From contig NZ_JAQTZS010000011.1 of the NCBI RefSeq assembly GCF_028687635.1, forward strand, positions 1-64,000: a stretch of 64,000 nucleotides of DNA, written 5' to 3'. Within the stretch, counting starts at the first letter, position 1, and each line of letters begins with the position of its first letter. Below, piece after piece: positions 44,061 to 53,546 of the stretch. The DNA comes from Malikia sp. Lineage in GTDB: Bacteria > Pseudomonadota > Gammaproteobacteria > Burkholderiales > Burkholderiaceae_C. Below the pieces are notes generated by a model. The model did no database searches. It saw only the letters and a list, made by a program, of their open reading frames with translations, and was not told the DNA's origin. A program made the position numbers and the translations under genes.

Positions 44061-44918
44061 TCAGAGCGCCATCCGGTTGCGCAGCGTCACGGTGGTGGCG
44101 TAGGCCCGTCGCACATGGCGGTCGGTCGAGGTCTGCGGATTCGAGGCGCAGTCGCGATAGCTCAGCATGCCGTCGCCACTCAGGACAGGCTCGTTGCTGC
44201 GCATCAGGAGGCAGATCCTGACGTTGACGACCAGGCTCCAATCATTCTCAGTATGGAGATCAGAGGCGCTGACGTAACGCACCACCGACCCCGGATTGGC
44301 GGTCGCCGCCTGGCCATAGTGAATATGCATCTCGGCAACATTGTCGACCAGGGGCTGACCACCAGACGCGCCGCTGCCAGTCGCGTAGGCGGCACAGTAG
44401 AGTTCAAAGCGCCCGCTGCCATCCACCTTCTCCTTGAGGTAATACCGGTTGTCGGCCAGCGCCGTGCCACCCGCCGCATTGATTCCGTTGCCCAGGCAAT
44501 CTGACGGCTCGCCGTCAGAGGTGGGCACCGTATTGACAAGATCGGCCTGGTAGATAACCCGCAAGGCTGGCTTGCCCGGAGCCGTCGAGCAGGTCGGGGT
44601 GGACTGCGTGACTGAGATGAAGCCCTGATCGCAGCCAAAGATGGGCCGGTCCAGCACGGGACGAACCAGCTTGCCGGTGCTACCCAACCCGGTCGGCCAG
44701 ACGTAGCCTGCCATCAGCAGATCGCGTGTCAGGATGTCGAAGGCCAGCTGGGCGTTTTCGTTGAGCTCGGCGTAGGCGGCCTGCTCGCGGCCCGCCTGGC
44801 TCGAACCCAGGTAAGTCGCCAGCACGGCGGCGATGACGACCATCCCGATGACGAGCGCCACCATGACCTCGACCAGGGAAAAGCCGGCGGAGCGCTTGAG
44901 CGACTGAAGTGGCCTCAT
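44061..44918 (-). CDS. pilW: PilW-like minor pilin
   Basis: A 285-residue type IV pilus minor pilin. The prepilin motif is in RSAGFSLVEVMVALVIGMVV (Glu5 of the mature protein) and the ENAQLAFDILTRDLLMAGYV helix is typical of PilW. Four or more cysteines may form disulfides (DCLGNG, FGCDQG, TCSTAP, LYCAAY). The ATG at 44918 overlaps the pilV stop (ATGA), which decides the start. Confidence 0.9.
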   Translation of the reverse strand: MRPLQSLKRSAGFSLVEVMVALVIGMVVIAAVLATYLGSSQAGREQAAYAELNENAQLAFDILTRDLLMAGYVWPTGLGSTGKLVRPVLDRPIFGCDQGFISVTQSTPTCSTAPGKPALRVIYQADLVNTVPTSDGEPSDCLGNGINAAGGTALADNRYYLKEKVDGSGRFELYCAAYATGSGASGGQPLVDNVAEMHIHYGQAATANPGSVVRYVSASDLHTENDWSLVVNVRICLLMRSNEPVLSGDGMLSYRDCASNPQTSTDRHVRRAYATTVTLRNRMAL

Positions 44919-45502
44919 GGCTTGATCCGGAAATACTGGCAGCGGATGCTGGTTGGATCCTGGTTCAAACCGGACGGACATTCGCGCTGGGCAGATGGCG
45001 AATCATCTGACGCTCTCAGGGGTTCGCGCCAGGCGATCCAGACGTCCATGGCCGCGGCGTCCTCATCCCTTTGCAAGAAGACGGAGCCCTGGGGCAACTG
45101 GCTGCGCACCCACAGGCGCCACTGAGCCAGATCCAGCGCGGCGATCTGGGCCGGCGAGCAGCTCGCCGCAGCCGTGTTGCAGAGTTCTGCAGGCAAGGTG
45201 GCATTCGCTGCCTGAGCGGCAAGATCGAGCGTGAAATCATAAGCTCCCGCGTAAAAACCGGACGGCGACGACGGGTCGCCCTTGTTGGCGCGAATGCGCT
45301 CGCCAATGTCGACTGAAAGCTGGGTGGCCGTCGCGCGGTACTGGGACATCTTGGCGTAGCGTACCGAAGCCGCATTCACGGCGGCCAGCGCCAGCAGTCC
45401 CACGGAAACGATCACGATGGAAACCGCGACCTCGATCATGGAGGATCCCTTGATGGAACGCCGAGTAGACCCACTCCTGCGTGAACCGGCTGCCCTCAAC
45501 AT
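44915..45502 (-). CDS. pilV: PilV-like minor pilin
   Basis: A 195-residue minor pilin. The prepilin site is in IKGSSMIEVAVSIVIVSVG with Glu5 in the mature chain, and LALAAVNAASVRYAKMSQYR continues the N-terminal helix. It overlaps fimT upstream and pilW downstream by a few bases, so the whole cluster is one translationally coupled operon. The leader is long (about 19 residues before cleavage). Confidence 0.9.
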   Translation of the reverse strand: MLRAAGSRRSGSTRRSIKGSSMIEVAVSIVIVSVGLLALAAVNAASVRYAKMSQYRATATQLSVDIGERIRANKGDPSSPSGFYAGAYDFTLDLAAQAANATLPAELCNTAAASCSPAQIAALDLAQWRLWVRSQLPQGSVFLQRDEDAAAMDVWIAWREPLRASDDSPSAQRECPSGLNQDPTSIRCQYFRIKP

Positions 45503-46050
45503 GCTGTCGCCTCCCTGGCCTGCAGGCTGGCACGGCCATTGTTAGAGACGCAGATCAGGCGCTTGGCCATCAGGGCCATCTTGGCCCCGGCCTCGGCGCC
45601 GGCGGGAGCGACCTCGAAAGTCTGGGTCGCCGCCTTGGCCCAGCCAGTGGCCTCGAAAACGAAGCGTGGCTTGGTCGATCCCGAGGGCGACTTGATCGAT
45701 TCAATGTTCCTGAGCGGCCCCTGAACCCGGATGATTTCGTCGCCCGTCGTGTATTCGCGATTGATGGTGTTCGAGGGCTGGTAAACCATCCAGCCATCCT
45801 TCCAGAGGCCCGAGCCACCACAGGCGGTACCAGTAGAAGAAGCGCACAAGACCACAGGAGCCGAGCGCTTGATGGCTTCGGAGCGCGCCAGCCTGAAATC
45901 TTCCAGCAGGGACTGCGACGCCGCCTTGACACTCTGACTGTCGATGAAGGTGCGGAAGCCCGGCACCGTGACGGCCAGGAGCACGGTTACAACGGCAACC
46001 GTGACCACGAGTTCGACCAGCGTCAGGCCTTGCGCGGATGTTCTCATCAT
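45496..46050 (-). CDS. fimT: GspH/FimT family pseudopilin
   Basis: A 184-residue pseudopilin: MMRTSAQGLTLVELVVTVAV is a short leader with a Gly-Leu cleavage site and Glu5. A GspH/FimT-type C-terminal region follows (LLEDFRLARSEAIKRSAPVV). It starts the minor pilin operon and is preceded by a promoter-like region with two inverted repeats. GspH-like proteins initiate pilus assembly and in some species affect DNA uptake. Confidence 0.9.
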   Translation of the reverse strand: MMRTSAQGLTLVELVVTVAVVTVLLAVTVPGFRTFIDSQSVKAASQSLLEDFRLARSEAIKRSAPVVLCASSTGTACGGSGLWKDGWMVYQPSNTINREYTTGDEIIRVQGPLRNIESIKSPSGSTKPRFVFEATGWAKAATQTFEVAPAGAEAGAKMALMAKRLICVSNNGRASLQAREATAC

Positions 46051-46108
46051 TCGACTGTGCGGGTCATGCAGGCGAGCCCACCTTCACAAAAAGGACAGCA
46101 TTCAACGA

Positions 46109-46187
46109 TTGCCATGCGGGATGGCAAATTAATTATGTCAAAATAAATAACGAAAAGCAAGATATGTCATTTGGCACATGACATATT
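46109..46187 (-). promoter_or_regulatory. Promoter of the minor pilin operon, bracketed by two palindromes
   Basis: The 263-bp gap between fimT and msrP is AT-rich in its middle. On the minus strand TTGCTT (plus 46156-46161) and CATAAT (46132-46137) with an 18-bp spacer form a plausible sigma-70 promoter. Upstream of it lies a perfect 9-bp inverted repeat, ATATGTCAT (46163-46171) and ATGACATAT (46179-46187). Around the expected start of transcription lies TTGCCAT (46109-46115) and ATGGCAA (46121-46127). Both look like regulator sites. Confidence 0.45.
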
Positions 46188-46313
46188 AAAAGCCTCATGC
46201 TGATCCCGCAAGGTCAGCAGGACTTCGTGCTGCGAGGCGGCCTGTACCCATGACTGCACCGGCTGACGATCAGCCAGCCGGCCAGCAAATCGGAGACCGT
46301 CCAGGTACTCCGG

Positions 46314-47303
<990 letters not shown>

Positions 47304-47360
47304 GGTGACGGCACTTTCACGACAGCAGCAATGGCGTTCGTGCAAGGTAACAGAAACGAA

Positions 47361-47398
47361 AAACCCGGAACGCCCCTGGGTCGGGACTTTCCGGGTTT
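47361..47398 (-). terminator. Terminator after the cytochrome c biogenesis genes
   Basis: AAACCCGGAA (47361-47370) and TTCCGGGTTT (47389-47398) form a 10-bp stem with an 18-nt loop. On the minus strand the stem is followed by TTCGTTTC. It lies 16 bp after the ccsA stop and upstream of msrP. Confidence 0.65.
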
Positions 47399-47414
47399 CG
47401 CGGTCCAGCGGCGA

Positions 47415-48752
47415 TCAGAGTTCGCCGTAGCTGTGCAGGCCGCTGAGGAACATGTTGACGCCGATGAAGGCGAAGGTGGTCACGACCAGGCCGGTCAGCG
47501 CCCACCAGGCCGCCACCGTGCCGCGCAGGCCCTTCATCAGGCGCATGTGCAGCCAGGCCGCGTAGTTGAGCCAGACGATCAGGGCCCAGGTTTCCTTGGG
47601 GTCCCAGCTCCAGTAGCCACCCCAGGCTTCGGCCGCCCACAGCGCGCCGAGCACGGTCGCGATGGTGAAGAAGGCAAAGCCCACCGCGATCGCCTTGTAC
47701 ATCACGTCATCGAGCACCTCGAGCGCGGGCAGCCGCTCGGCGATGCGCCGGCGCGCGAACAGGATGCCGCCCACGATCAAGGCCGAAAGGCCGAAGTAGA
47801 CGAACCAGTAGCCACTGCCGGCCTGCGCGGCGCCACGGCGGAACACCAGCGGCTCGAAGCACAGCACGATGCCGAGCAGCCACAGCGGCGCCAGCTTGAA
47901 CCAGCGGGTCTCACCGGCGCCATGCTTGATCAGGTAGGCAAAGGCCAGCATGGCCGAGAGCGCGAAGGTGCCGTAGCCGATGAAGTTGGCCGGCACATGC
48001 AGCTTCATCCACCAGCTCTGCAGCGCCGGTACCAGGGGTTGGATCTGGTGCGCCTCGCGCACCACGGTGTACCAGAGCAGGAAGCCGACGGCTGCGCTGA
48101 CCACCAGCATCACGAAGGCACCCATGCGGCGGGTCTGGTAGATGTCCTCGTAGTAGAGGTAGTAGGCCGCGGTCAGCCAGGAGAACAGCACGAAGACCTC
48201 GTAGAGGTTGCTGACCGGGATATGGCCGACGTCGGCGCCGATCAGGTAGCTCTCGTACCAGCGCACCAGGGTGCCGACCAGCGCGAGCACGACCGCGACC
48301 CAGGTCAGGCGCGAGCCCAGCTTCTCGAAGGCATCACCCGCGCGCGACAGCAGGCCGACCCAGTAGAAGGAGGTCGCGATGAAGAACAGCATGCACATCC
48401 AGAGGATGGCCGACTGACTGGAGAGGAAATACTTGAGCAGGAAAGCCTGCTCGGCGCGCGCGAGATCGGGTCCGCTGCCGGTCTGGTAGAGCCAGATCGC
48501 CAGCAAGGCCAGCGCGGCCACCGCCAGCGTCAGCTGGCGCACCGGACGCCAGAACCAGGCCAGCGCGACCAGCGAGGGCACCGTGCCGACCAGGATGGCC
48601 TGCTCGTAGCCGTTCATGTAGGCGCCGTAGAGCGCGAAGGCGATGCCGGCACCCGCCGTGACGAGGGCGGCGAACAGCCAGTCCCCCAGGTTTCTGCGGC
48701 CGAAGTAGCCGGGGGGCAATTGCAGGGCGACGGTCTGGGTAGCGGTATTCAT
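47415..48752 (-). CDS. ccsA: Cytochrome c biogenesis protein CcsA/ResC (WWD haem handler)
   Basis: A 445-residue membrane protein of the system II cytochrome c maturation pathway. The periplasmic WWD motif is in WGGYWSWDPKETWALIVWLN; conserved haem-ligand His residues are in KLHVPANFIGYG and LHMRLMKGL. With ResB it moves haem across the membrane and attaches it to CXXCH apocytochromes. Some annotation schemes call this protein CcsB. The start overlaps the resB stop by 4 bp. The cytochrome c4 gene next door is a likely client. Confidence 0.93.
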   Translation of the reverse strand: MNTATQTVALQLPPGYFGRRNLGDWLFAALVTAGAGIAFALYGAYMNGYEQAILVGTVPSLVALAWFWRPVRQLTLAVAALALLAIWLYQTGSGPDLARAEQAFLLKYFLSSQSAILWMCMLFFIATSFYWVGLLSRAGDAFEKLGSRLTWVAVVLALVGTLVRWYESYLIGADVGHIPVSNLYEVFVLFSWLTAAYYLYYEDIYQTRRMGAFVMLVVSAAVGFLLWYTVVREAHQIQPLVPALQSWWMKLHVPANFIGYGTFALSAMLAFAYLIKHGAGETRWFKLAPLWLLGIVLCFEPLVFRRGAAQAGSGYWFVYFGLSALIVGGILFARRRIAERLPALEVLDDVMYKAIAVGFAFFTIATVLGALWAAEAWGGYWSWDPKETWALIVWLNYAAWLHMRLMKGLRGTVAAWWALTGLVVTTFAFIGVNMFLSGLHSYGEL

Positions 48753-50884
48753 GCTTTCACCTCGGTGGGGGTCTGCAGCAGCAGGGTCTTGAGGGTCTCG
48801 AATTCACGGTCGGCGTCCATGGTCTTGCGGTTGCTCGACAGCGCCAGCGTGGCGCGCAGGCCGCCCTCGGCGCGCGGCGCGAGCCAGACCCAGAGCCGGC
48901 GCTCGCGCACGTAGAGCATCGCGAACACGCCCAGGATCAGGAACAGGCAGCCGAGGTAGACCACGGTCTTGCCCGGCGCCCGCGCGACCTGGAACACGCT
49001 GGCCTGGACCTGCTCGAAGCTCTCAAGGCGCAGCGCCATCGGCACCGGGTAATAGAAGGCGTCGCTCAGCGCCATCAGCGCCAGCGTCATGAAGGACACG
49101 CTGCGTTCGTCGCGTGGCAACGCCGCCAGACCGGCACGCTCACGCGCGAGCTGCGCCAGCTCGAACAGCGTGCCGTTGAGGATGCGCAGCAGCATCTCGC
49201 TGGCGCGTTCGCGTTCGGCTTGCGGGACGTTGGACTCGATGAACCGGGACAGCGCGGGCAGACCGCCTGGCAGGGGTTCGGTGCCGGCAGGCGCGGACTG
49301 CTGCACGCCCGCGAACAGGTCGAGCGCGCGGCCCGCCGAGGCTTCGAGCGCCTGGGTCAGATCGCGGCGCTGGCCCTCGGTGGCGCCGGCGGCGTAGCGG
49401 CGCACTGCGGCACGCCGCAAGGCGGGATCGGCCAGCGCGGCGCGCAGGTTCAGGAAGCCATCCATGCTGTCCTGGTCGTCGGCCGGCAGGCGCAGGTAGC
49501 GGAAGGGCTCGGCCGGCGTGTCGCGCACGCCGAGCAGGAAGACGCGGCGACCGTCGATATCGAACGGCAGCATGTAGTTGTTGAACTCGCGCGCCTGGCC
49601 GGAGGCATCGCGCAGCTTGTAGCTCACGCTCGGGCCGACGTTGCGCCGCACCTGATGGTTCATGGTCTTGTGGCCGGCACCGAGGCGGCCCTCGATGGCC
49701 TGGCGCAGATCGACCTTGCGCACATCGGCGCCGCTGGCGGCCGTGTCGCCGAGGTTCTCGACGTTGATCACGCGCAGGCCGGTGAACTCGACCGTCATGG
49801 GCTGGCCGCCGATGTCGAGGCGGGCCGAGTCGCCGATACGGGCATCGAGTTCCAGCGACCTGGGCCGGCCGTCGATCGCGATGCCCTTGAGCTTGAGCCT
49901 GGAGCCGCCGTCATCGAAGCTGGACTGGTAGATCTCGACACCACGGTAGTTGACCGGATGGTTGACCTCGACCCTCGCCTCTTTCGTCTCGCCGGTATAG
50001 CGGTCGTGGATCACGATGTCGCTGGCGAACAGCTTGGGCATACCGGTCGAGTAGTAATCGACGCTGAACTTCTTGAGCTCGATCTCGAAGGGCAGGTCCT
50101 GCAGCAGCACGCCGTCGGGCTGGGTCAGGATCGCGACACCGGCGCGCTGCCCTTCGCCCACCAGCAGGCTGCCACGGAAGGTCGGGTTGCGGTCGGACAG
50201 GCGGTGACGCTCGGGCACGTCGGCGATCATGCCGCCGCCGGTGAAAGAGCTCTTGCCCTGGAACCAGGTCTGGGCCTTGACGACCAGGTCGCCGTCGAAC
50301 AGGCCACCCAGGCAGATCAGCACGATCGCGCTGTGCGCGGCCAGGTAGCCGAGCTTGTTGGCGGCGCCGGCCTTGGCCGCCACCATGAAGCCGGGTCCGG
50401 CTTCGGTTTCACGGCGCTGCAGCTTGACCTTCCAGCCAGCCCCGGCCAGGGCCTGGCCCATGTTTCGAGCCGCTACCTCGGGGAGCTGCGCGAGATCGGC
50501 CTCGGCGCGATGGCCGAAGGCTTTCAGGCTCTGCTCGCGCAGGTTTTCCTTGTAGGACTTGAGGTCCTTGAAGATCTTGGGCGTGTTGCGCGCGATGCAC
50601 AGGCTGGTGCTGGCGACCAGGAAGGCCAGGATCAGCAGGAACCACCAGGCACTGTAGACCGAGTAGAGCTGGAAGGCGCCGAACAGCTCGGACCAGAAGG
50701 GGCCGAACTGGTTGATGTAGTTGTTGACGGGCTCGTGCTGCTTGAGCACGGTACCGATGACCGAGGCGATGCAGATGACGGTCAGCAGCGCGATCGCGAA
50801 GCGCATCGACGAGAGCAATTCCACCGCGTCGCGCAGGCGGCGCGAGCCGCGTTCGAGTTCAAGACCGGTGGTGGAAGCGCTCAT
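48749..50884 (-). CDS. resB: Cytochrome c biogenesis protein ResB
   Basis: A 711-residue membrane protein. Three N-terminal helices (FAIALLTVICIASVIGTVLK and others), a long periplasmic beta-rich domain (HPVNYRGVEIYQSSFDDGGS) and a last helix near the C-terminus (VVYLGCLFLILGVFAMLYVR) are typical of ResB. It works with CcsA/ResC as the haem lyase of system II. Between it and cytochrome c4 is a 170-bp gap with one weak hairpin. Confidence 0.94.
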   Translation of the reverse strand: MSASTTGLELERGSRRLRDAVELLSSMRFAIALLTVICIASVIGTVLKQHEPVNNYINQFGPFWSELFGAFQLYSVYSAWWFLLILAFLVASTSLCIARNTPKIFKDLKSYKENLREQSLKAFGHRAEADLAQLPEVAARNMGQALAGAGWKVKLQRRETEAGPGFMVAAKAGAANKLGYLAAHSAIVLICLGGLFDGDLVVKAQTWFQGKSSFTGGGMIADVPERHRLSDRNPTFRGSLLVGEGQRAGVAILTQPDGVLLQDLPFEIELKKFSVDYYSTGMPKLFASDIVIHDRYTGETKEARVEVNHPVNYRGVEIYQSSFDDGGSRLKLKGIAIDGRPRSLELDARIGDSARLDIGGQPMTVEFTGLRVINVENLGDTAASGADVRKVDLRQAIEGRLGAGHKTMNHQVRRNVGPSVSYKLRDASGQAREFNNYMLPFDIDGRRVFLLGVRDTPAEPFRYLRLPADDQDSMDGFLNLRAALADPALRRAAVRRYAAGATEGQRRDLTQALEASAGRALDLFAGVQQSAPAGTEPLPGGLPALSRFIESNVPQAERERASEMLLRILNGTLFELAQLARERAGLAALPRDERSVSFMTLALMALSDAFYYPVPMALRLESFEQVQASVFQVARAPGKTVVYLGCLFLILGVFAMLYVRERRLWVWLAPRAEGGLRATLALSSNRKTMDADREFETLKTLLLQTPTEVKA

Positions 50885-51013
50885 CTGTCAGGCTGAAAAG
50901 CAAGCAAGGCAGAGCGGGAAGACCAGCGCTGCCTTGTTGGGAATGGTGGGAACTGCCGGAGATCGCCTGCCAAAAAACAGGAAATTGTCCGACAAGTTTA
51001 GCGCAGCCAATTG

Positions 51014-51032
51014 ACCCTGATGGACTCAGGGT
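51014..51032 (-). terminator. Possible terminator after cytochrome c4
   Basis: ACCCTGA (51014-51020) and TCAGGGT (51026-51032) form a 7-bp stem with a 5-nt loop, 24 bp after the cytochrome c4 stop on the minus strand. It lacks a U-run, so termination efficiency is doubtful. Confidence 0.35.
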
Positions 51033-51055
51033 CTGACCCGACCGTGCGCGGCCGC

Positions 51056-51670
51056 TCAGCGCAGACCGGCGATGTAATCGGAAACCGCCGTGATTTCCTT
51101 GTCGGTCAGGTAGACGGCGACGCCGGTCATCTGCGCGCTGTTCTTGCGCTCGCCGCTGCGGAAGGACTTGAGCTGGGTGGCGGTGTACTCGGCGTGCTGA
51201 CCCGACAGGCGCGGGTACTGTGCCGGCATGCCAGCGCCATTGGGCGAATGGCAGCCCGCGCAGGCGGCGATCTGACGGTCGGCGATGCCACCGCGGTAGA
51301 TGCGCTCGCCCAGGGCCACCAGATCCTTGTCCTTGGCGGCGCCGGGGGTCGGTTTCTGGCTCGCGAGCCAGAAACCGACATTGCGCATGTCGTCGTCGGA
51401 CAGCACGGCGGCCATGCCGGACATCACGGCGTTGGCACGCTTGCCGGACTTGAATTCGGTCAGCTGCTTGACCAGGTACTCGGGGTGCTGGCCGGCCAGC
51501 TTGGGGTTGGCGGCGATGACCGAGTTGCCGTCGGCTGCGTGGCAGGCCGCGCACACCTGGCCAAAGGATGCAGCGCCCTTACCCAGATCGGGCTTGGCGG
51601 CCTGCGCGTGGGCGGACAACGACAGGGCTGCGAGCGCAGCGGCGCCGATGAGGGATGCGATCAGTTTCAT
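51056..51670 (-). CDS. Dihaem cytochrome c4
   Basis: A 204-residue periplasmic cytochrome with a signal peptide ending SAHAQA. It has two haem sites, CAACH at 40-44 and CAGCH at 137-141, in two similar halves, with axial Met residues in MSGMAAVLSDDDM and QMTGVAVYLTDKEI. Cytochrome c4 carries electrons from the bc1 complex to terminal oxidases. The ATG at 51670 is chosen because it gives a normal signal. Codons 98-107 are part of a perfect 32-bp palindrome. Confidence 0.93.
   Translation of the reverse strand: MKLIASLIGAAALAALSLSAHAQAAKPDLGKGAASFGQVCAACHAADGNSVIAANPKLAGQHPEYLVKQLTEFKSGKRANAVMSGMAAVLSDDDMRNVGFWLASQKPTPGAAKDKDLVALGERIYRGGIADRQIAACAGCHSPNGAGMPAQYPRLSGQHAEYTATQLKSFRSGERKNSAQMTGVAVYLTDKEITAVSDYIAGLR
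51348..51379. repeat. Perfect 32-bp palindrome inside the cytochrome c4 gene
   Basis: GTCGGTTTCTGGCTCG at 51348-51363 is followed directly by its exact reverse complement at 51364-51379, with no spacer. On the minus strand it encodes Val98 to Pro107 (VGFWLASQKP). A perfect 16-bp arm with no loop is far beyond chance for coding DNA. It may be a cruciform or mRNA hairpin. Confidence 0.9.
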
Positions 51671-51760
51671 GTAGAGGGCAGATGGCGTCGGGTTGCAAGG
51701 GAGCGACCTGCGCAACCAGGGGCACGCAAGACGCAAAACGAGATGATTTTACAATGGACG

Positions 51761-52504
51761 ATGACCGCAGAACCGCACATGAGCCCAGAACCCGCATCCG
51801 ACCGCAAAATCCGGCCCGCCGACCGCCCCGCGCCCGACGTCAAGACGGCCCACGGCTGGCTGCACACGGCGCGCTTCCTGACCGAAGCGCCCCAGTTGCA
51901 CCACCTGCCGGCACTCGACGTGCCCGAGATCGCCTTCGTCGGCCGCTCCAACGCCGGCAAGTCGACCAGCATCAATACGCTGACGCAACAGAAGCGCCTG
52001 GCCTTCGCCTCCAAGACGCCGGGCCGCACGCAGAGCATCAACCTGTTCGCGCTCGGCAAGCAGGGCGTGACCGACGCGGTGCTGGCCGACCTGCCGGGCT
52101 ATGGCTACGCCGCCGTGCCACAGGAAGCCAAGCGGCGCTGGCAGCAGGTGATGGCCAACTACCTGGTCAGCCGGCCCAATCTGCGCGGCATCGTGCTGCT
52201 GTGCGACCCGCGCCTGGGCCTGACCGAGCTCGACGAGGCGCTGCTGGAGATCATCCGGCCGCGCGTCGAGCAGGGCCTCAAGTTCCTGGTGCTGCTGACC
52301 AAGGCCGACAAGCTGACCCGCAGCGAGGCGTCCAAGGTGCTGCAGATCACCCGACTGCAGGCTGGCGGCGGCGAGGTCAGGCTGTTCTCGGCGCTCAAGA
52401 AGCAGGGACTCGACGATGTCGCGACCCTGCTCTGGGACTGGACCCATCCGGTGGACGTGGCAGGCCCGCCGGACGCAGCGGCGGCGCCTGAATCCGACGC
52501 CTGA
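51761..52504 (+). CDS. engB: Ribosome biogenesis GTPase EngB (YihA)
   Basis: A GTPase of about 247 residues. G1 is GRSNAGKST (about residue 61), G3 DLPGYGYA, G4 LLTKADKL and G5 FSALKKQG. It is needed for assembly of the large ribosomal subunit. A TACAAT box at 51750-51755 suggests transcription begins near 51762, so translation from 51761 would be almost leaderless; the ATG at 51779 is a good alternative. It is divergent from cytochrome c4, with a 90-bp shared upstream region. Confidence 0.94.
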   Translation: MTAEPHMSPEPASDRKIRPADRPAPDVKTAHGWLHTARFLTEAPQLHHLPALDVPEIAFVGRSNAGKSTSINTLTQQKRLAFASKTPGRTQSINLFALGKQGVTDAVLADLPGYGYAAVPQEAKRRWQQVMANYLVSRPNLRGIVLLCDPRLGLTELDEALLEIIRPRVEQGLKFLVLLTKADKLTRSEASKVLQITRLQAGGGEVRLFSALKKQGLDDVATLLWDWTHPVDVAGPPDAAAAPESDA

Positions 52505-52540
52505 AATCACGCGACCGGAGTAGCCTTTCGGCCGAGCGCG

Positions 52541-53389
52541 TCAGGCAGGCGCGCGCGGCTGCTTGTAGCGCGCATAGCCCCAGAGGTATTGCTGCGGACA
52601 GCGCAGGATCACCCGCTCCATGGCGCGATTGAACTGGGCTGCGATGGCGGCCGCGTCGTCGGCCAGCGGCTCGGCCAGCAACTCCTCAAGCGGCAGCACA
52701 TGGACGACATAGCCACGGCCCCAGGACAGGCGCTCGCCCCAGGCCAGCAGCACGCGGGTGTTGGCCAGGCGGGCGAAGCGCGCCGACAGCGTCATGGTAT
52801 AGGCCGGCTGGCCGAAGAAGGGGGCCCACACGCCCTGCCCCTCGGGCGGGACCTGGTCGGGCAGCAGGCCGACGGCCTCGCCGCTTCTGAGCGCCTGGAT
52901 CAGCTGGCGCACGCCGGCCAGCGTGGTCGGCGCCGTCGCGAGACCCGGCCGGGCGCGGCTGGCTTCGACCAGCGCGCGCAGCCAGGCCTGGCGCGGCGGC
53001 CGGTAGAGCACCGTCATCGGCTTCGGATCCGCGCCGGTGCCGAACCGCGCGGCATAGGCCTGGGCCGCGATCTCGAAGCAGCCCAGGTGCGGCGTCAGGA
53101 ACAGCATGCCCTGCCCGGCCGCGCGCGCGGCCTCTATATGTTCGATGCCGTCCCAGCGCCAGGGCAGCGGCCGGCCCAGCCAGAGCCGGGGCAGCTCGGC
53201 GCTGAGCTTGCCGGCCTCGCCGACCGAGGCCCAGCGCGCCGCGCCGCGCAGGCCGGCCAGGCGGGTGTTGTGCGCCCAGCGGCGCCGGTAGGACGGCGAG
53301 GCCAGCCAGGCCAGCCAGCCGCCCAGCCAGCCCAGCGCGTGCAGCAGGGGCAGCGGCCAGGCCGCCAGCGATCGAAAAACAGTAGGCAT
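52541..53389 (-). CDS. Lipid A biosynthesis acyltransferase (LpxL/HtrB family)
   Basis: A 282-residue inner-membrane acyltransferase. The HX4E catalytic motif is HLGCFE (His101, Glu106); [16 protein letters not shown] and [19 protein letters not shown] are family blocks. It adds a secondary acyl chain to lipid A. I cannot decide between LpxL and LpxM type, so no symbol is given. A GTG one codon upstream is another possible start. It is divergent from metK and convergent with engB. Confidence 0.9.
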   Translation of the reverse strand: MPTVFRSLAAWPLPLLHALGWLGGWLAWLASPSYRRRWAHNTRLAGLRGAARWASVGEAGKLSAELPRLWLGRPLPWRWDGIEHIEAARAAGQGMLFLTPHLGCFEIAAQAYAARFGTGADPKPMTVLYRPPRQAWLRALVEASRARPGLATAPTTLAGVRQLIQALRSGEAVGLLPDQVPPEGQGVWAPFFGQPAYTMTLSARFARLANTRVLLAWGERLSWGRGYVVHVLPLEELLAEPLADDAAAIAAQFNRAMERVILRCPQQYLWGYARYKQPRAPA

Positions 53390-53499
53390 CACGGGGAGAT
53401 TATCGACGCGTGGGCCGCCGAAGCGTAGAATTACCGCATCGCCGAGTTACTTGAACTACTTGCAGGGCGATTCACAAATCCTGCTAAAGCGTTCGCCAG

Positions 53500-53539
53500 G
53501 CTCCGCGAGGGGTTGGCAACGCGCCAACCCCAACGGAGC
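53500..53539 (+). promoter_or_regulatory. Structured metK leader that sequesters the ribosome binding site
   Basis: GCTCCG (53500-53505) pairs with CGGAGC (53534-53539). Inside it GGGGTTGGC (53509-53517) pairs with GCCAACCCC (53523-53531), with loop AACGC and a small internal loop (CGA/AA). The GGAG of the 3' strand is the Shine-Dalgarno, 8 bases before the metK ATG. The structure would block translation unless opened. A TAGAAT -10 box at 53426-53431 gives a leader of about 110 nt. I do not recognise it as a known SAM or SAH riboswitch class. Confidence 0.6.
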
Positions 53540-53546
53540 TAATTCA

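Noticed and set aside
46172-46190. A TTGGCAC string resembling the -24 element of a sigma-54 promoter
   Set aside because: No matching -12 GC element at the right spacing, and it points away from fimT on the plus strand where no gene follows.
53393-53546. metK leader as a known SAM-I, SAM-II or SAH riboswitch
   Set aside because: The conserved core sequences I know for these classes were not found; it is reported only as an unclassified structured leader.
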